DNA from: Dugong dugon | Taxonomy: Eukaryota > Chordata > Mammalia > Sirenia > Dugongidae | NCBI GenBank assembly: GCA_030035585.1 | Contig: CM057475.1 | Coordinates: 81,728,834-81,792,833 of the forward strand | DNA length: 64,000 nt | Direction of reading: 5' to 3' | Program-made: the position numbers and the translations under genes | The notes under the pieces: model-generated | What the model was told of the DNA's origin: nothing | The model's input: only the letters and a program-made list of their open reading frames with translations | The model's database searches: none | Shown: piece after piece, positions 45,812-57,649 of the stretch | How the letters are laid out: every line of letters starts with the position of its first letter | How positions within the stretch are numbered: position 1 is the stretch's first letter

Positions 45812-48800
45812 CAGCAACAAACTCACATCTATCAATAATTACACTGAACGTAAATGGACTCAATGCACCCATAAAGAGACGGAGAGTGGCAGAATGGATA
45901 AGAAAACAGGATCCATCAATTTGCTGTCTACAAGAGACACACCTTAGAAACAAATATGTGAATTTATTAAAAATCAAAGGTTGGAAAAAAATATATCAAG
46001 CTAACAACTATCAAAAAAGAGCAGGAGTGGCAATTCTAATCTCAGATAAAATAGACTTTAAAACAAAATCTACCATAAAAGACAAAGAAGGACACTATAT
46101 AATGATTAAGGGGATGATCCATCATGAAGACATAACCATAATAAATATCTACGCACCCAATGACAGGGCTCCAAAATACATAAAAAAAAAGCTCTAACAG
46201 CACTGAAAAGAGAAATTGACAGTTCCACAATAATAGTAGGAGACTTCAACACACCACTCTCAGTAAAGGACAGAACATCTAAAAAGAAACTCAGCAAAGA
46301 TACAGAAGACCTAAAGGACACAATCAGCCAACTGGACCTCATAGACATATATAGAACAATCCATCCAACCGCTGCAAAGTACACATTCTTTTCCAATGCC
46401 CATGGAACGTTCTCCAGAATAGACCACATCTTAGGCCACAGAGATATCCTCAACAAGATCCAGAATGCTGAGATAATTCACAGTATCTTCTCTGACCACA
46501 ATGCCATCAAGGTAGAAATTAACACTAGAAAGAGCAAGGAAAACAAATCGAACACATGGAAACTGAATAATAATCTGCTTACACATCAATGGGTAATAGA
46601 AGAAATCAGAGATGGAATTTAAAAATTCCTAGAATCAAATGAAAATGAAAACACATCATACCAAAACCTTTGGGACACAGCAAAGGCAGTCCTCAGAGGA
46701 CAATTTATAGCAATAGATGCACATATCAAAAAAGAAGAAAGGGACAAAATCAAAACATTAACTACAGAACTCAAACAAATAGAAAGAGAACAACAAAAAA
46801 AGCCTACAACCACCGGAAGAAAGGAAATAGTAAAGATCAGAGCAGAAATAAATGAAATAGAGAACAGAAAAACAATAGAAAGAATCAACAAAACCAAAAG
46901 TTGGTTCTTTGAAAGAATCAACAAAATCGACAAACCACTGGCCAGACTGACAAAAGAAAAACAGCAGAGGGCACAAATAACCCAAATAAGAAATGAAATG
47001 GGGGACTTTACAACAGACCCAACTGAAATAAAAAGGATTATAACAGAATATTATGAAAAACTATATTCCAACAAATTTGAAAACCTAGAGGAAATGGATA
47101 AATTTCTAGAAACATACGGCCTACCCAAACTACAACAAAGTGATATTGAAAATCTGAACAGACCCATAACAAGAGAAGAGATTGAAAAGGTAATAAAAAA
47201 ACTCCCAGCCAAAAAAAGCCCTGGCCCAGATGGCTTCACTGGAGAATTCTACAAAACATTTACAGAAGAGCTCGTACTAGTTCTACTCAAGTTATTTCAG
47301 AGCATAGAAGAGGAAGCAACACTTCCAAATTCATTCTATGAAGCCAGCATAACGCTGATACCAAAACCAGGCAAAGACATCACAAAAAAAGAAAATTACA
47401 GACCCATATCTCTCATGAACATAGATGCAAAAATTCTGAACAAAATTCTAGCCAATAGAATTCAGTATCATATCAAAAAAATAATACACCACGACCAAGT
47501 AGGATTCATACCAGGTATGCAAGGATGGTTCAACATTAGAAAATCCATCAACGTAATCCACCACATAAATAAAAGGAAAGAAAAAAATCACATGATCATC
47601 TCAATTGATGCAGAAAAGGCATTTGACAAAGTCCAACACCCATTCCTGATAAAAGCTCTCAATAAAATAGGTATAGAAGGGAAATTTTTCAACATAATAA
47701 AGGGCATCTATGCAAAACCAACAGCCAACATCATTCTTAATGGAGAAAGGCTGAAAACATTCCCCTTGAAAACAGGAACAAGACAAGGATGCCCTTTATC
47801 ACCACTCCTATTTAACATTGTGCTGGAAGTTCTAGCTAGAGCAGTAAGGCAAGAGAAAGAAATAAAGGGCATCCAAATTGGTAATGAAGAAGTTAAACTC
47901 TCCCTGTTTGCAGATGATATGATACTATACATAGAAAACCCTAAAGACTCCACGAGAAATTTACTGGAACTAATAGAAAGATTCAGCAGAGTAGCAGGAT
48001 ACAAGATAAACATTCAAAAATCAGTTGGATTCCTATACACCAGTAAAGAGAACGATGAAAAGGAAATCAGGAAATCAATAACATTTTCAATAGCCCCTAA
48101 AAAGATAAAATACTTAGGAATAAATCTGACCAGGAATATAAAAGACCTATACAAAGAAAACTACAAAACACTGCTGCATGAAACCCAAAGGGATCTACAT
48201 AAATGGAAAAACATACCATGCTCATGGATAGGCAGACTCAACATTGTGAAAATGGCAATTCTTCCTAAAGCAATCTACAAATACAATGCAATCCCGATAC
48301 AAATACCAACAACATTCTTCAAAGAGATGGAAAAACTAATTATTAACTTTATATGGAAAGGGAAGAAACCCCGAATAAGTAAAGCACTACTGAAGAAGAA
48401 GAATAAAGTTGGAGGACTCACACTACCTGACTTGAGAACCTACTATACAGCTACAGTACTCAAAACAGCCTGGTACTGGTACAACAACAGAGACATTGAC
48501 CAATGGAACAGAATTGAGAACTCAGATGTAAATCCATCCACCTACGGTGACCTGATTTTTGACAAGGGCCCAAAATACATCAAATGGGGAGAAAACAGTC
48601 TTTTTAACAAATGGTGCTGGCAATACTGGATATCCATTTGTAGAAAAATGAAACAGGACCCATACCTCACACCATATACAAAAACTACTTCAAAATGGAT
48701 CAAAGACCTGAATATAAAGCCTCAAACTATAAAATTTTTAGAAGAAAAAATAGGACCAACACTTCAGGCCTTAATACATGGCATTAACAGGATACAAACC

Positions 48801-49634
48801 ATAAACATCAACACAAAAAACCCAACAGATAAACTAGATAATTTGGATCTTCTAAAAATCAAACATCTATGCTCTTCAAAAGATTTCACCAAAAGAGTTA
48901 AAAGAGAACCTACAGACTGGGAAAAAATTTTTGGACAGTACAAGTCAGACAAAGGTCTAATCTCCATAATCTACAAGAAAATCCAACACCTCTACAACAA
49001 AAAGACAACCAATCCTATCAAAAAATGGGCAAAGGAAATGAACAGACACTTCACCAAGGAAGACATTCAAATGGCCAACAGACACATGAGGAAATGCTAG
49101 CGATCACTAGCCATTAGAGAAATGCAAATTAAAACCACAATGAGATACCATCTCACCCCGGCATTACTGGCACGAATCAAAAACACTGGAAATAACAAAT
49201 GTTGGAGGGGCTGCGGGGAGACGGGAACTCTTATACACTGCTGGTGGGAATGCAAAATGATACAACCATTTTGGAAAATGATATGGCGTTTCCTCAGAAA
49301 GCTAGAAATAGACGTACCATTCGATCCAGCAATCCCACTCCTAGGAATATATCCTAGAGAAATAAGAGTCATCACTCGAATAGACATATGCACACCTATA
49401 TTCATGGCAGCATTATTCACAATAGCAAAACGATGGAAACAACCTCGATGTCCATCAACAGATGAATGGATACACAAACTATGGTACATACACACAATGG
49501 AGTACTATGCAACGAGAAAGAACAACAATGAATCGGTGAACCATCTCATAACATGGATGAAACTGGAGGACATCATGCTGAGTGAAATAAGTCAATCACA
49601 AAAGGACAAATATTGTATGAGACCTCTATTGTAA
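45808..49634 (+). pseudogene. L1 ORF2 (endonuclease / reverse transcriptase), three lesions
   Basis: The total span of 3.83 kb equals the usual ~1275-codon ORF2. The APE-type endonuclease starts 'SIITLNVNGLNAPIKRRRVA' and keeps 'CCLQETHL' (catalytic Glu), 'VGDFNTPLS' and 'SDHNAIKVEI' across frames. The reverse transcriptase has '[17 protein letters not shown]', '[19 protein letters not shown]', '[20 protein letters not shown]' and the catalytic FADD at 47907-47918. The C-terminal Cys motif, C-x3-C-x7-H-x4-C, is at about 49201-49257. Lesions: a net 2-base gain in an A-run at 46182-46190 (frame lost, stop 46195-46197), TAA at 46620-46622, and TAG at 49098-49100. Between the last two it is open for 825 codons. 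The family nicks target DNA and copies L1 RNA. This copy would give only fragments. Confidence 0.95.
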
Positions 49635-51147
49635 AAACTCATGAAAAAATTCACATGCAAAATGTAACAATCCTTGTTGGTTACCAGGGATGGGGGGGGG
49701 GGAATACTAAATAGGTAATAGGTAAGTGGTAACTTGGGTGAGAGGTGAGATAGTACAGAGTACAGGGGAAACTAACACAACCTGCACAAGGAAAGGTCAT
49801 GGAGGCCCTATAGACACATCCAAACCCCCCGAGGGACTGAGTTGTTGAACGGAGGGCTCTGGGGACCATGATCTCGGGGAACATCTAGCTCAACTGGCAT
49901 GACACTACTTATAAAGATAATGCTCTACATTCTACCTTGGTGAGTAGTGTCTGGGGTCTTAAAAGCCTATGAGCGGCCATCTAATATACTCCACTGATCT
50001 CATCCCTTCGGAAACAAGGGAGAACGAAGAGAACAGGATACAAGGAAAAGATTAGTCCGAAGGACTAATGGTCCACAGCTACCAAGGCCTCCACGGGACT
50101 GAGCCCAGTACAGCTGGATGGTGCCCGGCTACCACCAATGACTCCTCTGACCAGGATCACAACAGAGGGTTCTGGGCAGAGCTGGAGTAGGATGTAGAGC
50201 ATAATTTTAACTCCCCCCCCCCCAAAAAAAAAAAAGAAGACCAGATTTACTGGCCTAAACAATACTAGAGAAACCTCGAGAGTGTGGCCCCCAGACACCC
50301 TTTCAGCTCAGAGGTGAAGTTACCTTCGAGGTTCGATGTTAAGCCTGGGAATGGACAGCCCAGTAAAACTAAATGGGACTAACGAGGTACAGGAGTCCGG
50401 TGACAAGGGCCAGAAGGCAGAGGGAGAGTAGGAAACTGATGATAAGGAACACAAATTGAATAAGGACACTGTCGATGTATTGTGAGATTGTTGACCACTG
50501 CTATAGGGCAACATTTGTAGTAACTATTAAATGGGAGGCTGTTTTGTCCTGTAAGCCTTCATCTTGGGCGAGAATGGCAGCACAATTGGAAGAGCATAGT
50601 CAATATCACTTAAATGTGCAAGTAAAAAGTTTTGAAACGGTGTTTAAATAAAATAAAATAAAATAAAAAATAAATAAACAAATGAGACTAAAGAGGTACA
50701 ATAGTCCACTGACAAGGTCCAGAAGACAGAAGGGGACAAGGAAGCCCCCTGGTGATAGGGAACACAAGGTGGAGTAAGGATATTCTTGATGTGCTGTGAG
50801 ATTGTTAACCATTGTCATAGGGCAACATGTGTAGTAACTGTTAAATGAAAAACTATTTTGTTCTGTAAGCCTTCATCTTAAGTGAGAATAACAGCACAGT
50901 TGGAAGAGCGTAGTCAATGTCACTGAACTGTGAATGTAGAAATTTTTGAAATGGTGCATCTTTGGCCATCTGTAATTTTCATCAAAAAAAAAGGTTGAGA
51001 ATTTAGAGGCTTAATACATTGTGGGGTTGTTAACCAATGTCATAGAACAACATGTGTACTACTATTTCATGAGAAACTATTTGCTCTGTAAGCTTTCACC
51101 TGAAGTACAATAAAATATATAAAAATAAAAAAAAAAAAACAAAAAAA
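49635..51147 (+). repeat. L1 3' UTR with duplicated modules and G-tract
   Basis: 1.5 kb, long for an L1. A G-run of 11-12 sits at about 49692-49702 (L1 3' UTRs commonly keep a G-rich purine tract), and a C-run/A-run pair at about 50213-50235. A unit of about 310 bp starts at 50371 and again at 50680 ('aaatgggactaacgaggtac' / 'aaatgagactaaagaggtac'), separated by an (AAAT)n tract at 50644-50678. A third partial copy at about 51012-51115 ('gtggggttgttaaccaatgt') leads to AATAAAAT-type signals and the A-rich tail. Confidence 0.9.
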
Positions 51148-51795
51148 CAAAAATTTATACTCGCATTGTTATGTGACCCTAGTTGCTCTCCCCGTACTGT
51201 GACAGCACACTCCTCCTTTCCACCCCTGATTTCCAGTGTCCATTCAACCACCTCCTGACCCTCTCTGCCTTCTCATCTCACCTCCAGACAGGAGCTGCCC
51301 ATTTAGTCTTATGTATCCACGTGAGCTAAGAAGCACACTCTTCATAAGTATCATTTTATGTCCCATGGTCCAGTCTAATCTTTGTCTGAAGAGTTGGCTT
51401 CGGGAATGGTTTTAGTGCTGGCTTGACAAAGAGTCTGGGGGCCAAGTCTTCTGGGGTTCCTCCAGTCTCAGTCAGACCATTAAGTCTGGTCTTTTTACTA
51501 GACTTTGAGTTCTGCACCCCACTTTTCTCCTGCTCCATCAGGGACTCTCTGTTGTGTTCCCTGACAGGACGGTCATTGGTGGTAGCCGGGCACCATCTAG
51601 TTCTACTGGTCTCAGGCTGAGGGAGTCTCTGGTTTATGTGGCCCTTTTGTCTCTTGGGCTAATACTTCCCTTGCGTCTTTGGTGTTCTTCATTCTCCTTT
51701 ACTCCAGGTGGGTTGGACCAACTGATGCATCTTAGATGGCCACTCACTAGCTTTTAAGACACCAAACGCCACTCACCAAAGTAGGATGCAACAGT

Positions 51796-52577
51796 CTTTT
51801 TTTTTTTCAATGAATAACTGCTTGCCCTAGCACAAATATTATGAGCACCTTGTCTTTCATTGTTGTTTTAAACAACCAGAAATACAGTACCCAGCTTCCC
51901 TATTACCCAGAGAGTAAGTAAATAAAACAAATAATAAGTAAATAAAAACAAAATGAACTTTTCATTCAATACTCTTTTCAGAACAGAGTATTATTTTTTT
52001 CAGATGTTTTCTACAGTGGTCTGATTTTAACAAGGGGGCAGAGTCCAGCTTTTGATGGCTGAACTACTAATGGCCAATGCTTTTGCATTACAGAGCTGAA
52101 GAGACAGCAACAAAACAAGACCAGCTAAACAGTGCTGCACTAGGGCAGTCTGTAGGAAAGAAAGCAGGGCGCCAAGGCTGAACGCAACTTACTGCAGCAG
52201 CATGAGCTACAGATGTGAAACGGTGGCTTACACGCTGCCTTAGCCAAAGCTAGTGGCGACTGGGCGGCTCTGCATACAGAATGGTGCTCAGGGGCTTCTA
52301 ACCCCGTAGTCATGTGTGTGCGTGCATGCGTGTGCGTGCGTAGCGCAATAGGCATGTAGAATATACGTCTTCTGCAAAAAGGAAAAAAAAAAAAAGAAAA
52401 GAACGATTAAGAAGTAATGGCCATGCTCTACAATCGGCCAGTGGTTGAAACTTTGTTGCTGTAAATATTTATAAACTGCAACCTTCCAGTTGACTTTTGG
52501 GATCAGATCATCGGTGCATATGACTCCAATTCACAGAGAGCGAGTAAATAAAGCATCCTTTCATTTTCAAGCCGCTG
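51796..52577. other. Unique sequence, nothing firm
   Basis: Contains a TG/CG-rich stretch at about 52312-52346 and an A-run at 52375-52395. No repeat family or exon supported. Confidence 0.45.
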
Positions 52578-52586
52578 TTTCTGACC

Positions 52587-52760
52587 ACAGAACGCTGGTG
52601 GCGCAGTAGTTAAGAGCTCAGCTGCTGACGAAAAACATAAAAAAAAAAAAAACGTTGGCAGTTGGAAGCCACCAGCCGCTCCCTGGAAACCCTGCAGGGC
52701 AGTTCTACTCTGTCCTATAGGGTCACTATGATTCGGAATTGACTCAGTGGCAACGGGTTA
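52587..52760 (+). repeat. AfroSINE with internal A-run and 9-bp TSD
   Basis: 'aacgctggtggcgcagtagt', 'gagctcagctgctgacgaaa', then an inserted A-run (about 52640-52653), 'ccaccagccgctccctggaa' and 'gtcactatgattcggaattg'. 'tttctgacc' flanks it at 52578-52586 and 52761-52769. The head and tail are otherwise well kept. Confidence 0.93.
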
Positions 52761-52769
52761 TTTCTGACC

Positions 52770-53509
52770 GTGGAGCCAAGGTTATTGTTTCACGTGGTTC
52801 TGAATAACTCGCCCATGACCCTCGGGTTGGCTGAAAGTGCCTGAAGCCAGTAGGGCTAAAGGATGCCCATCACCAAGCCCAGGGGGTCTCAGAGAGGAGT
52901 CTTATTCCAGGAACAGAGATCACTTCTGAATAGCTTGAGCAAAAGGAACTTTGCTGGCAGGAAACAGAGGAGCCCAAAGCATCCGCCGGAGGCCAGGGGA
53001 CCAGGATTAGGAACCGCAGATCCCAGAGGTGCTCTGCAGGCTGGACTGCAGGACCCACAGATGCTGTCCTGGCAGGAAGGGGTGGCCAGCAGCCCACTGC
53101 CCGCTGACTGATGCCAGCTCTTCCTCCTGTCCTCAGGTTGGTAGCTTAGGCCCACGGCCCAGGTGAGCAGTGTCCAGCCAGCTGAGGCGGGCCTCCCCTG
53201 GGGGAGGAGCAGACACTGAGGCCCTTTAGCTACCAGCTTTCCCAGTGCCAAAAGCCACCAAGCAAAGAAATTATCTTACACCGGAGGGGTTCCAAGCGAT
53301 GCTTAGGGTTCTAAGAGGCAGGGGCAGTCATTTGGGACAGACAGGACAGGGCTGATGTCCACTGCTTAGGCCATGCAACTGGAGCATTGCAAAGGGACTG
53401 CTCAAATCCTCGCCCTGCTATGACGCTGACTTGAACCGAATCAAGACCCCTCACGGGTAGTTTATACCTCACTCGGCGTGTTCTGGCCAGCCCTCCTTCA
53501 TCAAGCGCA
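52770..53509. other. Unique sequence, nothing identified
   Basis: GC-balanced. The 120-codon minus-strand and 82-codon plus-strand frames overlap each other and have no recognisable domain or exon context. Confidence 0.5.
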
Positions 53510-53514
53510 CTTGG

Positions 53515-53999
53515 TGTCATGGATTGAATGATGTCCTCCAAAAAACATGCGGGTCATGATTCCCAGTATTGTATAATTGTGTACCATTTTGTAATCTGAT
53601 GTGATTTCCTTATGTGTTGTAAACTCTATCACTATGATGAGGTTATACTGATGAGGTCTACCAGATTGGATAGTGTCTTAAGTCAGTCTCTTTTGAGATG
53701 TAAAAGAGAGAAGCGAGCAGAGACACGTGGAAACCTCATACCACCAAGAAAGCAGTGCCAGCAGCAGAGCTGGTCCTTTGGACCTGAGGTTCCTGCACTG
53801 CGATGCTCCCAGTCCAAAGGAAGACTGATGCATCATAAGGACCTTCCTCCAGAGCTGAGAGAGACAGAAAGCTTCCCTTGGAGCTGATGCCTTGCATTTG
53901 GACTTGTAGCCTACTAGACTGTGGGAGAATAAATTTCTCTTTGTTAAAAGCCATCCACTTGTGGTATTTCTGTTATAGCAGCACTAGATGACTAAGACA
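53515..53999 (+). repeat. MaLR-like solo LTR with perfect 5-bp TSD
   Basis: 485 bp with TG...CA termini ('tgtcatggattgaatgatgt' ... 'agatgactaagaca'). The pentamer 'cttgg' flanks it at 53510-53514 and 54000-54004, the signature of integrase-mediated ERVL-MaLR insertion. A polyadenylation signal AATAAA lies near 53930 ('gagaataaatttctctttgt'). No internal retroviral sequence adjoins it, so it is a solo LTR left by recombination. Confidence 0.95.
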
Positions 54000-54004
54000 C
54001 TTGG

Positions 54005-55724
54005 AGACCGAATCTCTATGGAAGAAATAATTACAGCAAAACAACTTCCAAATTAAACATTTATCCAGCATCACAGGCCACCAAATCACTTACATTTTCT
54101 GAGTTCTGCAGAATCTCCCTTAAGCCAGTTCACAGCTGATCAACTTCATCACATCAAATGAGATGAAGACTGTAAAAGTGCTTTGAAGACCAAGTCCCTG
54201 AACAGATAGGTAATTGCCAGTCTTCTTGGTTTCAGTTTTACCACCCCCCGCCCAAAGCTCCGTGCTCTGGACACCTAGGACAAGCCAAATGAGGCAGAAG
54301 GTTCATGGGTCTGGGTCCACGGCCCGTCCATGACCCAGGTGCTGACCCAGCCAGAAGCCACATTTCACAGTCTTGCATCCTGGTTCGGGGTTGATGGTTT
54401 CTTGACATTTTGTTGTTGCTGCTTTTTAAAAAAATTATTATTTGTGTTTTTCGGCCCTGGGTTGTAAATTAGGGTTTATTTGCAAAAAGTTACTATCAAT
54501 TAAAGTGAACAAATAAACAGACGGGAGTCCCAACTGTGGGAGCAAGAAGCCCAGAGCTGAGAGTCCGCTCATGTAGGGCCACACTCCCGTCACCAAGCTC
54601 TAGCGTGACTCTCAGGGACACGCTGCCCACCTCACCTGCCCTGGTCATTGCCAACGGCCTTGGTCCAGTGATAGGGCGTTCTGAGAGGGGACACACCGTC
54701 CACCACAGAGCCACCCCTTTCTCTGCCCTGACCTGGGAGCTGAGCACCGAGCAGAATGCAGACAAACAAGTCAGCCTCTATTATGCTCGGCCATGGCCCC
54801 ACCTGCCCCTTCTGTGCTCGGCAGAAGGGCCAGAAGGGTGGTTTGTCATTTTTCAGACGGCAGCAGCTTCAGGTCTACCGCCCAAGAAATAATACACGTT
54901 CACCGTTATCTTCCCAGGGCCTCACTGGAAGGCTGGGAACCAGGGCTCGGGGAAATGTTCAATGTTCATTTACCGTGACACTTCGGGACCTAGGGAGGCT
55001 CTTCCTGCATTACGGGGTGGGTGTCCGATAGTGAGACACCAAAGCGATGGGGGTGGGAACAGGACAGGCCAAGGACGCCCCAGACAGCCCCCCACTGGGT
55101 CTAATCATCCCCCACTGTGGAGGTCCTCTCCTCCTACCCAGGCACTGTGTCCCCAAGGTCCCCACATGCACACCTGCCCTCCAAAGACACTGGAAACCCA
55201 GTGTCACCAGCAGCCTCAAGTAGGGACATGGGAAGGACAGGTGGACTGAGGCTGGCTGGCTCTCGGGGGCTAAGGCAGCAAATCTTAGGGCTGTGGCCCT
55301 GGGACAGGGCCCAGGAAAGGCGGGGGGAGGACAAGCACCTCTGCCACCCCTTCCAGGTGGGGGGTGGGCAGGTGCAGTGTAGGGGGCCGGGGATGCCTGT
55401 GGTGGGATGTGTGATGGCAGGGTGTCTCTGAGAGCTGTTCCTAGGGGGGACGGTTATCTCCCCGTGTCAGAACCCAGCAAGCCCTGTGCACACTTCCGCT
55501 CTAACACACCTGGAGGGCCGACCTGGGGAGACTTCCTCCCTCAGGCCCACGGCTCCATCCCTGTGATTCCTGCAGAGGCTGAGGACATGCCTGGAAGGGG
55601 CTGGGCTGATGGTGCCCCTAACCCCAGTCTCCAGGGCAGTACAGCTGCAGAGCACTGGGCTTGCCTGCCCAGGAAAGAGGCCTCTGAGGGGCATTTGTCT
55701 ATTTTGGTGATTAAAGAGTGTATT
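54005..55724. other. Unique sequence, AT-balanced then GC-rich
   Basis: 54005-54210 is balanced and could be conserved non-coding DNA ('gttcacagctgatcaacttc'). 54500-55700 is GC-rich with overlapping open frames up to 129 codons on both strands. None has a domain or splice context I can support, so I call no gene. Confidence 0.45.
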
Positions 55725-55734
55725 GGAGGTCTTA

Positions 55735-55949
55735 GAGTCCCTGGGGATACAAGCGGTGAACGCACTTGGCTGCTAACCAAAAGTTTGGCAGTTTGAACCC
55801 ACCCACCTAGAAAGAAAGGCCTGGCAATCTACTTCTGAAAAATCAGCCACTGAAACCCCCTCGGAGCACAGTTATACTCTGACACATACGGGGTCGCCGT
55901 AAGTTGGAATCAATGCCACGGCTACTGGTTTGGCTTGCTTTTGGTATTT
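55735..55949 (+). repeat. AfroSINE with 10-bp TSD
   Basis: 'gagtccctggggatacaagc', 'ggctgctaaccaaaagtttg', 'aggcctggcaatctacttct', 'ggtcgccgtaagttggaatc' and tail 'ctactggtttggcttgcttt'. 'ggaggtctta' (55725-55734) and 'ggcggcctta' (55950-55959) flank it, with two mismatches. Confidence 0.93.
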
Positions 55950-56221
55950 GGCGGCCTTAGATGGAATAGTACCTCGTATTTGCTACCACTCGCACTTTTG
56001 AAAATGATCTCCTTGAATTGATTTCTTCCCTCCTCACAAGTGTTGTGTTATAAAAATAATTTGCATGTTTACATGTTTAACAGTCAGCATTTTTCCTATC
56101 ATCGAAACCCCTTCTGCATATCAGCTATCGCTGCCCGGCTCCCGCTGGTTGTAACCCTTACCTGGTGCTGGGCACTGCTGCCTACCTTGCCCGTGTGGTT
56201 CCCTGTGGTTCAGTTCGTCAT

Positions 56222-56371
56222 GGAAGAAAGGCCTGGTGATCCACTTCCGTAAAGATTACAACCAACAGAATTCTATGGGGCACAGTTCTCTGTAACACAT
56301 GGGGTCACCATGATTCAGAATCTACTCCACTGCAATGGTTTTTGGTTTTTTTTTGTTTTTTTTTTTTTTTA
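56222..56371 (+). repeat. AfroSINE, 5'-truncated, T-rich tail
   Basis: The 3' part only: 'gaagaaaggcctggtgatcc', 'gaattctatggggcacagtt', 'ggtcaccatgattcagaatc', and a long T-rich tail (GGTTTTTGGTTTTTTTTTG...) to 56371. Confidence 0.9.
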
Positions 56372-57649
56372 GTTTAAGAAGCCTTTAAGTTAGTCCCAGC
56401 TCACAGCTAGGCCACCTGCATGCCGCTCACCCACGCTATTTTTTTTCTAACTTTGCACAAGGCTGTCAATCCCCGCACTCATGACATCTCCTCCCTGTCA
56501 TTTAAGGAGCATGGAATCCTGCCAGGCTGCTGCTTGCCTTGGTAGAATGTCGAGAGCTCAGACCTTCATAGCGTATAATGGAGCACGCCCACCCACGGCA
56601 ATAAAACAGAGACTGCAGAGGCTCTGATCCACGCCAGACAGGATTGCTTTAGCAGGCGGGGCGAGGGGAGGGGGCTGGGTGAGGGGACAATGCGCTCGAA
56701 CAAAGCTGGGAATTAAGGAATGAGAGCTTGCCCTGAGCACATGGTGCCTGACCTCCCTTGGCTTTCTTTGGAGATGGCTTCATCTGCCTGAACCTGTTGA
56801 ACAAATTCAGAGATGAGACGAGATCCACGATTGTATGACCAGGCCATGTTACATCCCAGGGGCCTTTCCCCGGTGAGCAGGTCTGCCGTGGACACACCAG
56901 GGCCCACACTGGCGGCCAGCCATGGGCTGACCCATTAGGCCAGCACGCTCTGGGATTGCCAGAGAGCTGATTGACTGGAGGGCGCTTACACCTTAGCATA
57001 AACGTGTGTGTGGACAACCAGCACACAGCTGTGCTTTAAAATGCAACCATGCTCTATTTTACTTTTCAAAGAATTTTCCTCAAAAAAGGACTTGGTCGTT
57101 TGGGAAAGAAGGAAGTCTACATCCGGCACGTTTGGCAGAAGTTGGCCAACGACACTGGCAAAGTGGCCACAGGATCACAAGGAAGCTACTGGTGGGCTGG
57201 TTTTGAATCTGGCTTACGTTGGTGGTGGGTGCCAGGCAGCCTGAGCTAGAACGGGGGCAGGGTGCTCAAACAAGCACCTTCCCCTTCTCTCATTTGTGCC
57301 CCGATTTCTTGCTCATGTGTCCCAGCGGCGGACACAGGCACCAAGGGGCAGGTGTTTTAACTTCAGTTCTTCTTCAGCTGAAGCAGGTGTTTGTCACTGT
57401 GGTTGAATGTGACGTTTTGCCCCAATTCCAAGTGGTGATCCTGGCTCTGCTTCCATCTTAACTGGGTGTAAGAGCACAGCCTGACCCACCATGAGGTCAG
57501 GAGCCTTGAGAAGGGCAAGGACGGAGAGGAGATGCAGTGGAGGTAGAGGCCACCTTGCAAGCCCGCCCTCAGGTCGCCGCGGAACAAGGACGATGCACTT
57601 GACCTTCACTTGTCTTCACTGAGCACAGCCGTGGGCTAAGAGTCCTCAG
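56372..57649. other. Unique sequence, part possibly conserved non-coding
   Basis: 56380-56950 is repeat-free and balanced ('gtcatttaaggagcatggaa', 'gcgtataatggagcacgccc', 'gggaattaaggaatgagagc', 'cctgttgaacaaattcagag'), a texture seen in conserved non-coding elements. From 57000 it is unassigned. Short frames around 57006-57250 overlap in all three frames and are not credible exons. Confidence 0.35.

Larger units (their letters stand above)
42972..51147 (+). mobile_element. Full-length L1 retrotransposon, 8.2 kb
   Basis: Complete architecture: a 5' UTR starting 'ggagcagggggcaagatggc', intact ORF1 (44328-45377), a 430-bp spacer with a small ORF, ORF2 (45808-49634) with three lesions, a 1.5-kb 3' UTR and an A-rich tail. 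A 17-bp direct repeat 'caaaaatttatac(a/t)cgc' flanks it at 42955-42971 and 51148-51164 with one mismatch. This TSD proves insertion by target-primed reverse transcription into the older antisense L1. An intact ORF1, few ORF2 lesions and a nearly perfect TSD mean it is much younger than the copy at 32049. As it stands it cannot make a full ORF2 protein. Confidence 0.97.
42891..51795 (-). repeat. Antisense L1 3' end, split by the full-length L1
   Basis: Left piece 42891-42971 (T-run, 'gtttactttaagtgaaagtt', 'catacaaaaatttata') and right piece 51148-51795 ('cattgttatgtgaccctagt', 'gttttttactagactttgag'-like sequence, 'catcagggactctctgttgt', 'gatgcatcttagatggccac') join into one 5'-truncated antisense L1 3' UTR colinear with 30196-30930. 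The sense L1 at 42972-51147 occupies the gap. An 'agtctttttt'-like string at both outer edges may be its own TSD. Confidence 0.9.
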
